DNA of 64,000 nucleotides from JACCTU01 sp963788055 (GCA_963788055.1 CAWBFA010000002.1:620001-684000); one strand, 5' to 3'. Positions 1-8,882 are shown, counted from the stretch's first letter. A program made the numbers and translations. The notes: generated from the sequence alone by a model not told the origin.

Positions 1-251
1 ACGGCCTGCCCGCCCGAGAGCGCGCCGAGCGCGGCGACGTAGTCCTCCGTCGTCAGCAGCCGCCAGAGCCGCTCGGCCCCGATCCGCGCGAGCGTGTGCT
101 CGACGGGAAGCGAGCCGCGCAGACGCACGACCTGCTCGGGGGAGTACGGGCGGCGAATTCCCTGCCAGCGCTCGTCGGCCTCCCAGGCCGCCGCGAGCCG
201 CTCGGCTTCTTCCTGGATCCGAGCTTCCGGGTTCGACGGGGTGGTTGCCAC
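1..251 (-). CDS. aceA: isocitrate lyase, N-terminal part (runs off left edge)
   Basis: Isocitrate lyase cleaves isocitrate to succinate and glyoxylate, the entry step of the glyoxylate shunt. Only the first 83 codons are present; the catalytic domain lies beyond the window. The N-terminus shows the family pattern: RWQGIRRPYS, then VVRLRGS, then EHTLARIGAERLW. The GTG start at 251 is chosen because AAAGGAG stands seven bases upstream and a good promoter lies at 290-318, so it is probably transcribed on its own, away from the operon ending at 351. The family call rests on recognised N-terminal motifs only. Confidence 0.85.
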   Translation of the reverse strand, partial: MATTPSNPEARIQEEAERLAAAWEADERWQGIRRPYSPEQVVRLRGSLPVEHTLARIGAERLWRLLTTEDYVAALGALSGGQA

Positions 252-289
252 GATCTGGCTCCTTTCGGGTCCAAAGACGAGTGTCTCGG

Positions 290-318
290 ATCCTAGATGG
301 CCCATCGGACGGCGTCAA
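290..318 (-). promoter_or_regulatory. predicted sigma-70-type promoter of aceA
   Basis: On the minus strand TTGACG (313-318) and TAGGAT (290-295) are separated by exactly 17 bases. This is a near-consensus vegetative promoter, about 40 bases before the aceA GTG start. It sits in the 99-base gap between the FabH-like gene and aceA. Predicted by eye only. Confidence 0.6.
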
Positions 319-350
319 ACCGACCTCGAGCGCCCGATCCTGGATCCGGG

Positions 351-1343
351 CTAGCGCGGGCCCCAGCGCACGACGGACGCCGCCCAGGTGTAGCCCGTTC
401 CGGCCGCCAGGAGCAGTATGAGATCGCCGTCGGCCAGCTCGCCGGCGCGAGCGGCGCGGTCGAGCGCGAGCAGCGGGTCGACGCCGCTCATGTGACCAGT
501 GTCGTCCAGGTACACGGTCCTCGACGGGTCGACGCCGAGCGTTTGGACGAGCTCGTCGTGCATCGAGCGCTTCGTGTGCAGCCCGCAGAGGAACGAGACG
601 TCGGCGAGGGAGGCCCCCGAGCGCTCGAGCGCGCCTTCGGCTGCACGGACGAAGTTCGGCAGGCTGACCTCGTCGAGCCGCTCCTTCATCGCGGACGGGT
701 CGGCGACGTCGAGGAACCGGTAGCCGCCGTTCATGTCGACGCTCCCGCCCGAGGGCACCTTCACCTGGAGCGAGAGCGAGCCGTCGGTGATCGCGTGCGA
801 GGCGAGCAGCTCGTTCGCAGGCGCGTCGCGCTGCAGGAGCATCGCGACAGCACCGTCTCCGAAGTTGAACATGAACCGCGAGCGCTCGTTCTCGTAGTCG
901 AGCAGGTACGACTCGCGAGATGCGCCCACGAGCAGCACGTTGCGCAGGCCGTCGTCTGCAAGGAGGTAGTTGCGCGCGAGCCGAAGCGCCATCGGGCCGC
1001 CGCACGAGACGTTTGCGTACTCGATCGCCAGCGCGTTGACACAGCCGAGCCGGTGCGCGATCCACGGGGCTGCCTGCCAGACGGCGTACTCGCGCCACAT
1101 CGAGCCGAAGTAGACGACGGCGTCGACCTCCGTGGGGTCGGTGCTGCTCTCACGGAGCAGAGCGTCCGCGGCTTTGACGCTCAGATCGCTGACGTGCTCG
1201 TCCTCGGCTGCGACGTGCTTGCCGCGAACTCCGAACTTCTCGACGATCACCTGCTCCGGGATCCCGCTCGCGTCCGAGATCTCGGCCGCGGTCATCCAGC
1301 GCTCGGGCAGGTAGGCAGCGCTCGCCGCGATCCCGACCGTCAC
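351..1343 (-). CDS. FabH-like 3-oxoacyl-ACP synthase III family protein
   Basis: A 330-residue thiolase-fold enzyme of the KAS III family, which condenses an acyl-CoA with a malonyl- or similar extender. The nucleophile cysteine is Cys114 in NVSCGGP, close to Cys112 of FabH. The first active-site histidine is His256 in GLHTKRS. The position of the FabH asparagine (GNTSA) reads GHMSG here, so His284 replaces Asn; this suggests altered chemistry or a hydrolase/acyltransferase role rather than ordinary fatty-acid initiation. The GTG start overlaps the TGA of the upstream TetR gene (GTGA), so it is translationally coupled and is the last gene of the Liv/acyl-CoA operon. Substrate unknown. Confidence 0.8.
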   Translation of the reverse strand: MTVGIAASAAYLPERWMTAAEISDASGIPEQVIVEKFGVRGKHVAAEDEHVSDLSVKAADALLRESSTDPTEVDAVVYFGSMWREYAVWQAAPWIAHRLGCVNALAIEYANVSCGGPMALRLARNYLLADDGLRNVLLVGASRESYLLDYENERSRFMFNFGDGAVAMLLQRDAPANELLASHAITDGSLSLQVKVPSGGSVDMNGGYRFLDVADPSAMKERLDEVSLPNFVRAAEGALERSGASLADVSFLCGLHTKRSMHDELVQTLGVDPSRTVYLDDTGHMSGVDPLLALDRAARAGELADGDLILLLAAGTGYTWAASVVRWGPR

Positions 1344-1959
1344 GAGCGAGCCTCGAGCACGCAGCCGATGATGCGCTCGACTCGTCGAGAACCGCCTTCG
1401 GCATCCGGTCGCGGTTCTCCATCAGGATCCAGCGCAGGCCGATCAGCTCGCCCATCCCCATCAATGCCCACGCGGTGACCTTCGGGTCGATGTCGCCGAT
1501 CTCGCCCGACTCGACGGCCTCCTGTAGCGCCTCCACATAACCCTCCGAGAGCCGGTCGTAGTGGTAGCGGAGCATCTCCGGGGAGACGAACTCGGCCTGG
1601 CGGATAATCCGGTAGAGCGCCTTATGCTCGGTCGTGAAGCGGAAGTACGCGGCGAAGCCGAGCACCTCGGCCTCGACGCGGGTGCTCCCCTCCGACGACG
1701 CCTCTTTCATCGCGTGCCGCACCCGTCGGTTCAGGTCGCGGACGAGCTCGTCGAAGATCTGCTTCTTGCCCTCGAAGTAGAGATAGAAGGTGCCCTGGGC
1801 CACGCCTGCGGCCTCCGTGATCTTCACGATCGAGGCTTCGTGGAAGCCGACGTCGGCGAAGATCTGCTCCGCGGCCTCGAGCAGGCGACCGCGGGTGCGC
1901 ATCCCCCGGCCGGAGAGCGTGCGGCCGTCGGCGCCGAGCGGGAGCGCGGTCTCCGTCAC
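1340..1959 (-). CDS. TetR family transcriptional regulator (apparent frameshift near C-terminus)
   Basis: About 206 residues. The N-terminal helix-turn-helix is clear: RLLEAAEQIFADVGFHEASI, then KITEAAGVAQGTFYLYF. The ligand-binding half has no recognisable specificity. The GTG start at 1959 overlaps the stop of the acyl-CoA ligase. The last residues read properly only if one base missing between 1380 and 1381 is restored: the frame then gives DEVERIIGCVLEARS and a TGA at 1340-1342 overlapping the next GTG. As written the frame runs on into the next gene. Being inside the operon, it probably controls it, perhaps through the inverted repeat at 8810-8828. The ligand is probably an acyl-CoA or acid; this is inference. 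Confidence 0.8.
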
Positions 1960-3392
1960 GCCGGGACCTCCGCGCGCAGCTCGTCCTTCAGCACCTTGTT
2001 CATCCCGGAGCGCGGGAGCTCGTCGAGAAAGTGCACCGACCCGGGCACCTTGAAGCGCGCGAGCCGCCCACGGCACCACTCGAGAACGTCTTCGGCGGAC
2101 AGCGACACCCCGGGCTCCAGCACGACGAACGCGACGCCGATCTCGCCCCAACGCTCGTCGGGCACGCCGAGCACCGCCGCGTCGCCGACGCCGTCGAGGG
2201 AGAGCAGCACGTCTTCGATCTCGGCGGGGTAGACGTTCTCGCCGCCGGAGATGTACATGTCCTTCAGGCGCCCGCTGATCCGGTAGTAGCCCTCGGCGTC
2301 ACGCTCGGCGAGGTCTCCCGTGCGCAGCCAGCCGTCGACGACGGTCTCCGCCGTCGCCTCGGGGTTCCGCCAGTAGCCGGCGAAGACGTTCGGGCCGCGC
2401 ACGAGGAGCTCGCTCTCGTCGGAGAGCCCGACCTCGACCTGCGGATACGGCTTGCCCGCGAAGCCCGCCTTGCGCACGGCGTCCTCGGCCGGCAGGCAGA
2501 GCACGTTCGGGGCGGCCTCGGTCAAGCCGTAGCCCTGCACGATCTCGACTCCCCGCTCTCGCCACGTCTCGAGCAGCGCGAGCGGCATCGGCGCGCCGCC
2601 GACGACCGCGCGGCGCAGCGACGACAGGTCGGCGTCCGCGAAGCGCGGCGACTGCGACATGAAGAGGTAGTTCGCGGGAACGCCCATCGTCGTCGTCACG
2701 CGCTTGCGCTCGATCAGCTCGAGGCACCTGTCGGCGTCGAACGCACGCTCCAGCACGACGCGCGCCCCCTTCCACCACGAGAGCAGCGCCTGGACGTTCC
2801 AGCCGCCGCAGTGGAACTGCGGTAGCACCTGCAGGACGACGTCGTCGCCCGAGATCCCGGTCGCGACGTCGAAGCCGACGTTCGTCCAGAAGCAGTTCGC
2901 GTGCGTGAGGAGCGCGCCCTTCGGCTTGCCGGTCGTGCCGGACGTGTAGACGAGCAGGAGCGCGTCGTCGTCGGCGGCGACATCTCGCGGCGCGCCGTCG
3001 CCGCCGCGGATGACGAGCGGCTCGAACTTCTCCCCCGTCGCCTCTGCGAGCTCCGAGTACTCCGGCTCGACGAGGAACACCGCCGGCTCCGAGTCGCCGA
3101 GCTGATACGCAAGCTCGGGCCCGGTCAGGCGCCAGCTGAGCGGAGCGAGGATCAGCCCGAGCCGCGCGCACGCGAAGAAGACCGCGACGTGCTCGGGCGT
3201 ATTGCCGGTCAGCGTCGCGACGCGGTCGCCGCGGCGCAGTCCGCGCTCGGCGAACGACGAGGCGAGCCGGTTCGCCGCGTCGTCCAGCTCGCGGTAGGTG
3301 ACCTCGCGGTCGCGGTAGTCGATCCCCACGCGATCCGGGGTCGTCCGCGCGCGATCGGCGAGCCAGCGTCCGAGCGTCAGCCTCCCGCTCAC
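1956..3392 (-). CDS. AMP-dependent acyl-CoA synthetase/ligase
   Basis: A 478-residue member of the ANL superfamily that adenylates a carboxylic acid and joins it to CoA. The P-loop motif YTSGTTGKPKG is present, followed by the QGYGLTEAAP motif, the hinge motif YRISGRLKD and the C-terminal catalytic lysine region RSGMNKVLKDEL. The length is slightly short for the family, but both domains are complete. The GTG start at 3392 overlaps the stop of the hydrolase gene and the stop overlaps the TetR start, so the gene sits in a coupled chain. With the Liv transporter upstream it probably activates the imported acid. Substrate (medium-chain, aromatic or other) cannot be read from the sequence. Confidence 0.9.
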   Translation of the reverse strand: MSGRLTLGRWLADRARTTPDRVGIDYRDREVTYRELDDAANRLASSFAERGLRRGDRVATLTGNTPEHVAVFFACARLGLILAPLSWRLTGPELAYQLGDSEPAVFLVEPEYSELAEATGEKFEPLVIRGGDGAPRDVAADDDALLLVYTSGTTGKPKGALLTHANCFWTNVGFDVATGISGDDVVLQVLPQFHCGGWNVQALLSWWKGARVVLERAFDADRCLELIERKRVTTTMGVPANYLFMSQSPRFADADLSSLRRAVVGGAPMPLALLETWRERGVEIVQGYGLTEAAPNVLCLPAEDAVRKAGFAGKPYPQVEVGLSDESELLVRGPNVFAGYWRNPEATAETVVDGWLRTGDLAERDAEGYYRISGRLKDMYISGGENVYPAEIEDVLLSLDGVGDAAVLGVPDERWGEIGVAFVVLEPGVSLSAEDVLEWCRGRLARFKVPGSVHFLDELPRSGMNKVLKDELRAEVPA

Positions 3393-4168
3393 GCCAGGAA
3401 CTCCGCGACGGTGCCGGCGAAACGCTCCGGCTGCTCCCAGAAGAAGAGGTGTCCGCACCCGGAGAAGAGTTCGACGCGCGCGCCTGGGATCCGCTCGGCG
3501 AGCAGCGCCGCGTTGCCAGGGTCGACGACGGCGTCCTCGGCGCCGTGCAGGACCAGCGTCGGCGCAGAGATCTCGAGCCCGCCGCCGTCGAACGTCGCGC
3601 CCGCGGCGGCCTGACCCTGCCAACCGACCGGGTCGGGCGGGTTGGCGAGCCGCCGTTGGTAGAGCTCCTCGACCAGCGATCGGTCGGCGTCCGGGGCGAG
3701 CGCGTTCTCGACGAACCGCCGCAGCGCGACCTCGGGCGCGAGCGTCGCCGCCTCCTGCATCAGCGCGACGGTCTGCCCGGGCATCGGCACTGCTCCTGCG
3801 CCGCCGGGCGTCGTGCACGCGAGCACGAGCCGGTCGACGCGCTCGGGGAAGCCTGCGGCGAGCTCCTGGGCGGCCATCCCGCCGAGGCTCGCACCGACGA
3901 CGTGCGCGCGGTCGGTCCCCGCTGCGTCGAGCACCGTCACTGCGTCCTCAGCCAACTGGCGCGCCGTGTACGGAGGCGGCGGCACGTCGCTCTCGCCGAT
4001 CCCGCGGTTGTCGTAGCTGAGGACCCGGAACCGCTCGGCGAGCGCCGGGACGACCGGGTCCCAGCTCCAGCGTGCATAGCCGATGCCCTGCATGAGCAGC
4101 AGAGCCGGACCTTCGCCGCGCGACTCGTAGGCGAGGCGCACTCCTCCGTTGTGCGCGAACGCGCTCAC
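3389..4168 (-). CDS. alpha/beta hydrolase (3-oxoadipate enol-lactonase-like)
   Basis: A 259-residue alpha/beta hydrolase. The oxyanion loop region MQGIGYARWSW is followed by YDNRGIGESD, the nucleophile elbow GASLGG (Ser94), the acid region HGAEDAVVDP and the catalytic histidine in CGHLFFWEQPERF. The overall pattern resembles PcaD-type enol-lactonases and related carboxylester hydrolases. It is coupled by GTGA overlaps to livM upstream and the CoA ligase downstream, so it probably acts on an ester, lactone or thioester of the transported compound. The exact reaction is not determinable here. Confidence 0.85.
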   Translation of the reverse strand: MSAFAHNGGVRLAYESRGEGPALLLMQGIGYARWSWDPVVPALAERFRVLSYDNRGIGESDVPPPPYTARQLAEDAVTVLDAAGTDRAHVVGASLGGMAAQELAAGFPERVDRLVLACTTPGGAGAVPMPGQTVALMQEAATLAPEVALRRFVENALAPDADRSLVEELYQRRLANPPDPVGWQGQAAAGATFDGGGLEISAPTLVLHGAEDAVVDPGNAALLAERIPGARVELFSGCGHLFFWEQPERFAGTVAEFLA

Positions 4169-5247
4169 GCTCCGGCCTCCGCCTCGCGCCCGACACGCTG
4201 CTCGAGCAGGCGCAGCCCCTGTCGGCGCCCTCGTCCGCCGAGGCCGGCGAGGCCGCCGGGCAGAAAGAAGACGATCAGGATGAAGAGCACGCCGAGGACG
4301 AAGAGCGGCTCGGAGAGGGGAACGCGCAGCACGGAAGGCAGATCCTGGATCCGCTGGTGGTCGACGAACGCGGGCAGGCGCTGGTCAAGGAAGGTGTAGA
4401 GGAACGCGCCGAGGATCGGACCCCAGAGCGTCCCCGTTCCGCCGATCACGACCATCACGAGCAGCGAGAGCGTGAACGAGGCGGAAACGACCTGCGGCGA
4501 CGCGCCGGTCCCCAGCAGCAGGAGGTAAACGATCCCGCCGAGCGTCGCGAGGAAGGACGCGATCGCGAACGAGAGCAGCTTGAACGCGAACGGACGCAGC
4601 CCGATCACCTCGACGCGCTGCTCGTTCTCGCGGATCGCGCGCCAGACGTGGCCCGGCGACGACGCGAGCGACCACCGCACGACGAGTACGACGAACACGA
4701 GGTACGCGAGCGCGAGCCAGTAGAGATGCTTCGTGTTCACGACGCCGACGAGCGCGGACGGCAGCTTCTCGTAGGCGAGCGGCAGCCCCTCTTCGCCGCC
4801 GGTCAGGTTGTTCGGGTTCTTCTGAACGAGCACCGTGCCCGCCTGCGCGAACGCCAGCGTGACCATCGCGAAGGCGATTCCGCCCACTCGCAGGCTGACG
4901 GAGCCGACGACGATCGGCAGCACGATCCCGACGGCGATCGTCGCGAGGATCGCCTGCCAAAGCTCCCAACGCTCGAGCGCGATCGCCATCACGTACACGC
5001 CGGCGGCGAAGTAAAGCGCGTGCCCGAACGAGAGCAGCCCCGTGTGTCCGAAGAGCAGGTCGTAGCTCATCGCGACGCCCCCGAAGATCAGGCAGAGCCC
5101 GAGCAGCGTGAGCGTGCCCGGACTGTCGAGCGGCGAGGAGAATACGCCGTGCGTGTCCCACGAAAGCGTCGGCACCGCGGCGAGGAACGCGAGCGCCGCG
5201 AGCGTGAAGACGACGCCGGCCGCGCGTCTCAATGCGCCAGCTGCCAT
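4165..5247 (-). CDS. livM: branched-chain amino acid-type ABC transporter permease LivM
   Basis: A 360-residue inner-membrane permease with about nine hydrophobic segments. It has the LivM signature around YDLLFGHTGLLSFGHALYF and the cytoplasmic coupling region RAIRENEQRVEVIGL. It forms the translocation pore with LivH and is energised by LivF/LivG. The start at 5247 lies inside the end of livH (19-base overlap), and the stop overlaps the hydrolase start. The Liv family carries branched-chain amino acids but also aromatic acids, amides and urea; the linked CoA ligase argues for an organic acid rather than an amino acid. Specificity is inference. Confidence 0.9.
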   Translation of the reverse strand: MAAGALRRAAGVVFTLAALAFLAAVPTLSWDTHGVFSSPLDSPGTLTLLGLCLIFGGVAMSYDLLFGHTGLLSFGHALYFAAGVYVMAIALERWELWQAILATIAVGIVLPIVVGSVSLRVGGIAFAMVTLAFAQAGTVLVQKNPNNLTGGEEGLPLAYEKLPSALVGVVNTKHLYWLALAYLVFVVLVVRWSLASSPGHVWRAIRENEQRVEVIGLRPFAFKLLSFAIASFLATLGGIVYLLLLGTGASPQVVSASFTLSLLVMVVIGGTGTLWGPILGAFLYTFLDQRLPAFVDHQRIQDLPSVLRVPLSEPLFVLGVLFILIVFFLPGGLAGLGGRGRRQGLRLLEQRVGREAEAGA

Positions 5248-6125
5248 TTGCCTGCCAGCCCGCTCGGGCGAACGAGCAGCGTCAGCGCGAGCAGCATGAT
5301 CACCGCGAGGTCGCCGACTCCGGAGGACGCGTAGTAGTTCGCGTACTGCTGTGTCAGCCCGACGATGACGGCTGCGACCGCGGACCCCGCGATCGAGCCG
5401 AGGCCGCCGATCACGACGACGATGAACGCGAAGATCAGCAGTGACGTCCCTCGCTCCGGGTCGATCGCGCCGAAGTACACGCCGGACAGGACCCCGGCGA
5501 GCGCAGCCGCGACTCCGCCGAGCGCGAAGACGAGCGTGAACGCCTTGCGCACGTCGATCCCCAGGGCGGTCACCATCGCGCGGTTCTCGACGCCCGCGCG
5601 GATGATCAGGCCGTAGCGCGTGTAGCGAAGGAACGCGAGCAAGCCGATCAGCACGGCGACCGCGACGCCGATCTCGACGAAGCGGTCGTTCGGCACCTCG
5701 GCGCCGAGCACCGAGGTCGTCTCGTAGAGCCAGCCCGGCACCTCGAAGATCCGCTCAGTCGGGCCCCAGATCCCCTGCAGCAGCGCGACCAGCGCAAGTG
5801 ACAGGCCGACGGTCACGAGCACCTGCTCGATGTGGCGCAGGTAGAGCGGCCGGATCAGCACGAGCTCGACGAACACCGCGAGCACGCCACCGACGACCAG
5901 CCCGAACAGGCTCGCGAGCAGGAAGCGCGGCAGCACCGATTCGATCGTCCCCGCCAGTCGGTCGGAGAGCCACCACGCCGCATACGCGCCGACGGAGAGG
6001 AACGCGCCGTGCGCGAAGTTCAGCACGCCCATCAGCCCGTAGATGAGCGACAGCCCTGACGCGATCAGGAAGTACATCGCGCCGAGCCCGAGTCCGGTGA
6101 TCGTGAGCAGGACGAAGGTGCTCAT
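5229..6125 (-). CDS. livH: branched-chain amino acid-type ABC transporter permease LivH
   Basis: A 298-residue membrane permease, partner of LivM. It opens with a hydrophobic segment and the LivH hallmark SLIYGLMGVLNFAHGAF. The coupling-helix region RAGVENRAMVTALGIDV precedes the last membrane segments. It overlaps livF upstream and livM downstream, consistent with equal expression of the transporter parts. Length and motif order are normal for the family. Confidence 0.92.
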   Translation of the reverse strand: MSTFVLLTITGLGLGAMYFLIASGLSLIYGLMGVLNFAHGAFLSVGAYAAWWLSDRLAGTIESVLPRFLLASLFGLVVGGVLAVFVELVLIRPLYLRHIEQVLVTVGLSLALVALLQGIWGPTERIFEVPGWLYETTSVLGAEVPNDRFVEIGVAVAVLIGLLAFLRYTRYGLIIRAGVENRAMVTALGIDVRKAFTLVFALGGVAAALAGVLSGVYFGAIDPERGTSLLIFAFIVVVIGGLGSIAGSAVAAVIVGLTQQYANYYASSGVGDLAVIMLLALTLLVRPSGLAGKWQLAH

Positions 6126-6838
6126 CCGGCGACCCCGAGGAAGCGGCGCACCAGCGCCGGGTCGGCGAGCAGCGCCCGCGCGTCGCCGCGATGGACGACG
6201 CGTCCCTGGTCGAGGACGACCGCATCGCGTGCGATCCGCCGCACCACGCCGAGGTTCTGCTCGACGAGCAGAATCGTCGCGAACTCGCTCGCGCGCTCGA
6301 GCACGTCGGCGACCTGCGTGACGAGGAACGGCGCGAGCCCCTTCGTCGGCTCGTCGATCAGGAGCAAACGGTTGTCGTTCAGCAGCGCGCGGGCGATCGC
6401 GAGCATCTGCTGCTGCCCGCCCGAGAGCGTTCCGGCGCGCTGGCGTCCGCGCTCGCGCAGCTCGGGAAAGAGGTCGTAGACGAGGTCGTAGCGCGGCTCG
6501 TCGTCGCGCTCGGCGAGGCGAAGGTTCTCCTCGACGCTCAACCCGGCGAAGACGTCGCGGTCCTCCGGCACGTAGCCGACACCGTGCCGCACGACCGAGT
6601 GCGTCGGAAGCTTCCGGATGTCCTCGCCGTCGAGCTCGATCTTCCCGCGACGCGGGACGAGGCCCATGATCCCGCGGAGCGTCGTGGTCTTGCCGACGCC
6701 GTTGCGGCCGAGCAGCGCCGTGACGGTGCCTTCCGCGACCTCGAACGAGACTCCTTGCAGAACGTGCGACTCGCCCAGGTAGCAGTGGACGTCGTCGAGC
6801 AGGAGCACGGTCGCACGCTCTGCGGCGACCGCGCTCAT
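6122..6838 (-). CDS. livF: branched-chain amino acid-type ABC transporter ATP-binding protein LivF
   Basis: A 238-residue ABC ATPase that drives the Liv importer on the cytoplasmic face. It has Walker A GRNGVGKTT, the signature LSGGQQQ, Walker B LLLIDEPTKGL and the H-loop region LLVEQN; the VEQN form is usual for LivF. It ends RRFLGVAG. The gene lies between livG and livH with short overlaps. Intact. Confidence 0.93.
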   Translation of the reverse strand: MSAVAAERATVLLLDDVHCYLGESHVLQGVSFEVAEGTVTALLGRNGVGKTTTLRGIMGLVPRRGKIELDGEDIRKLPTHSVVRHGVGYVPEDRDVFAGLSVEENLRLAERDDEPRYDLVYDLFPELRERGRQRAGTLSGGQQQMLAIARALLNDNRLLLIDEPTKGLAPFLVTQVADVLERASEFATILLVEQNLGVVRRIARDAVVLDQGRVVHRGDARALLADPALVRRFLGVAG

Positions 6839-7595
6839 AGCGGCTCTCCGAGGTACGCCTCCTGCACCTGCGCGTTCTCCATCACGCGCTGCGGCGTGTC
6901 GATCGCGAGCAGTGCGCCGTGGTGCATGACGGCGATGCGGTCGGCGAGGCCGGTGACGACGCCGATGTGGTGCTCGACCATCAGCACCGTCTTGCCCTCT
7001 TCCTTGTGCACGGAGCGGATCACGTCGACGAGCCCGGGAACGTCGCCCGCGCTGACGCCGGCCATCGGCTCGTCGAGCAGGATCACGTCCTTGTCGGCCG
7101 CGAGCAGCATCGCGAGCTCGAGCTTGCGCTTGTCGCCGTGCGGGAGCGAGCCCGCGGCGACCGCCTCCCGATCGCCGAGCCCGACGCGCCCGAGCGCCCA
7201 GCTGCGCGCGCTCGATGGCCTCGCGCGAGCGACGAGGCGCGGCGCCAGATCCGCAGCGCGCCGCCGCGGCTCGCCTCCACCGCGAGCCTGACGTTCTCGA
7301 GCACGGACAGCAGCGGGAAGACGCTGGAGATCTGGAAGGTCCGCCCGAGTCCCGCCTGCGTGCGCCTGTGCACGGGCTCGTCTGTCACGTCCCGGCCGGC
7401 GAGCTCGATCCGCCCCGAGGTCGGCCGCATCAGCCCCGAGAGCAGGTTGAAGAGCGTCGTCTTGCCGGCCCCGTTCGGCCCGATGATCCCGAGGAACTCA
7501 CCGGAAGGCACCTCGAGCCCGACACCGGCGACGATGGTTGCGCCGCCGATGTCGAGCCCGAGGTCTCGAGTCCTCAGGATCGGGGAGTCCGCCAA
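6835..7595 (-). pseudogene. livG: LivG ABC transporter ATP-binding protein, frameshifted
   Basis: The second ABC ATPase of the Liv importer. The N-terminal part (7595 to about 7225) has Walker A GPNGAGKTT and the Q-loop region GRTFQ. The C-terminal part (about 7210 to 6835) has SLPHGDKRKLELA, Walker B ILLDEPMAG, the H-loop region MVEHH and the ending YLGEPL. Between 7195 and 7225 the frame changes, apparently twice, so no single frame covers the gene. The signature reads SLPHGDKRK where LSYGQQ-like sequence is usual. The start is a TTG at 7595, five bases after the solute-binding protein stop. The rest of the operon is intact, so an indel error in the sequence is more likely than a dead gene. 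Confidence 0.8.
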
Positions 7596-7599
7596 CGAC

Positions 7600-8790
7600 C
7601 TACGGGAACTGCTTGGCCGCCGGCGCGGTGTTTCCGGCCGCGAACGTCTTCACCGGCACGGCGCGCCACTTGCCGCTCACCTGACGCGTCCGCACCTGGA
7701 ACATGGGCTGCAGCATGGCATGGTCGGACTGCCGGATCCGCTGCGCCCCCTTCGGCGCGGCGAACTGCCAGCCCTCGAGCGCGCTGATCATGCGCTCGAC
7801 GTCGTCACCGCCCCGTGTGACGGCCCGCGCGATCATCTGCGCGGTCACGAACCCGTCCGGCGTGAAGATGTCCGGTATCTGGTTCCGCCGCTTCATCTTC
7901 GCCACGAGCCAGTTGTTGACCTTGTTCTTCGGCGCCTCCGCGACGTAGTGCGAGAGGTAGTTCAGCCCGGCGACGAAGGTTCCCCATGTGGCGCGCTCGG
8001 GGAGCCCCGTGGCGACCGTCGTGCCCCTGATCGTGCCCTGCTGCTCGAGCGCACGCCACATCGCGGTCGCGGTCGTGCCGGCCCAGGCGACGAAGAGCAG
8101 GTCGGGGTTGGCCTGCGTCGCGCGCTGTGCGAACGGCGTGAAGTCGTTCGCCGATAGCGGTACGAGGATCGAGGAGACGTTGTGCCCCGCCCCGCCGAGG
8201 ATCGCGCGGACGGCCGCGACGTTGCCCTGGCCGAACACGCTGTCCTGTGCGAAGACGACGACGCGGCGGCCGACGCCGCTGCCGAGGATGCCCTTCGCCG
8301 CAAGCACGTCCTGCGTGCTCTGCCGGCCCGCGCGGAACGTGTACCGGTTGAGGCCGGTGACCGCGTCCGTCGCGGCGGGTCCGCTGATGAACAGCACCTT
8401 GTTCTGTGCGGCGAGGGGCGCAACCTGCACCGCGACGCCCGACGACGTCGAGCCGCCGATGATCTTGTACCCCTGGCCGATCAGATCGCGCGCGGCGGCG
8501 ACGGCCTTCGCGGGGTCGCCCGCGTCGTCGACGTACCGAATCTGCACAGGACGGCCGTTGATCTTGTTCGTCCCCTTGGTGACGTACTCCAGACCAAACG
8601 TCAGCCCCTGGCGGAACTGCGCGCCGTATGCAGAGAGCAGGCCCGTGCGCGAGTAGACGATCCCGATCTTGACCGGCGCAGCGGCCTGTGTGCCCTCTGT
8701 GCTCCGTGTGCCCGCGCCCGCGGTGCCTGCAACGGCCGCGAGCGAGAGCAAGAGGACGACGAGGAACGCCGCCCAGACTCTCCGATGCAT
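7600..8790 (-). CDS. Liv-type ABC transporter substrate-binding protein (peripla_BP_6)
   Basis: A 396-residue secreted binding protein. A Sec signal peptide occupies about residues 1-27 (basic MHRRVW, then a long hydrophobic stretch ending AGTAGAG). The mature part begins VKIGIVYSRTGLLSAYGAQF, the family hallmark. Later blocks RYVDDAGDPAKAVAAARDLI and GSTSSGVAVQVAPLA form the ligand cleft of lobe 1. The ATG at 8790 has AAGGGAG five bases upstream. It is the first gene of the operon that continues to 351 and captures the substrate outside the cell. The ligand is unknown; related proteins bind branched-chain or aromatic acids. Confidence 0.9.
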   Translation of the reverse strand: MHRRVWAAFLVVLLLSLAAVAGTAGAGTRSTEGTQAAAPVKIGIVYSRTGLLSAYGAQFRQGLTFGLEYVTKGTNKINGRPVQIRYVDDAGDPAKAVAAARDLIGQGYKIIGGSTSSGVAVQVAPLAAQNKVLFISGPAATDAVTGLNRYTFRAGRQSTQDVLAAKGILGSGVGRRVVVFAQDSVFGQGNVAAVRAILGGAGHNVSSILVPLSANDFTPFAQRATQANPDLLFVAWAGTTATAMWRALEQQGTIRGTTVATGLPERATWGTFVAGLNYLSHYVAEAPKNKVNNWLVAKMKRRNQIPDIFTPDGFVTAQMIARAVTRGGDDVERMISALEGWQFAAPKGAQRIRQSDHAMLQPMFQVRTRQVSGKWRAVPVKTFAAGNTAPAAKQFP

Positions 8791-8809
8791 GTGACTCCCT
8801 TCGGAAACT

Positions 8810-8828
8810 GAGACCCGATTCAGGTCTC
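8810..8828. promoter_or_regulatory. inverted repeat over the start point of the Liv operon (candidate operator)
   Basis: GAGACC, seven bases, GGTCTC: a perfect 6+6 inverted repeat. It begins just downstream of the predicted -10 element (8831-8836), so it covers the likely transcription start of the Liv/acyl-CoA operon. A repressor bound here would block transcription; the TetR protein at 1340-1959 is the obvious candidate. Inference from position. Confidence 0.45.
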
Positions 8829-8830
8829 GC

Positions 8831-8859
8831 TTTATGACAGGTCGGGGAGCCGCAGTCAA
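8831..8859 (-). promoter_or_regulatory. predicted promoter of the Liv/acyl-CoA operon
   Basis: On the minus strand TTGACT (8854-8859) and CATAAA (8831-8836) are 17 bases apart, about 41 bases before the start codon of the solute-binding protein. The gap 8791-8882 also separates this operon from the divergent efflux-pump gene. Confidence 0.55.
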
Positions 8860-8882
8860 GAGCGGCGACGGCCTCGAGCCCG

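Noticed and set aside
297..1478. Long plus-strand open frame opposite the FabH-like gene
   Set aside because: It has the arginine/valine-rich composition of an antisense shadow in G+C-rich DNA, no recognisable motif and no ribosome site. The minus-strand gene explains the region fully.
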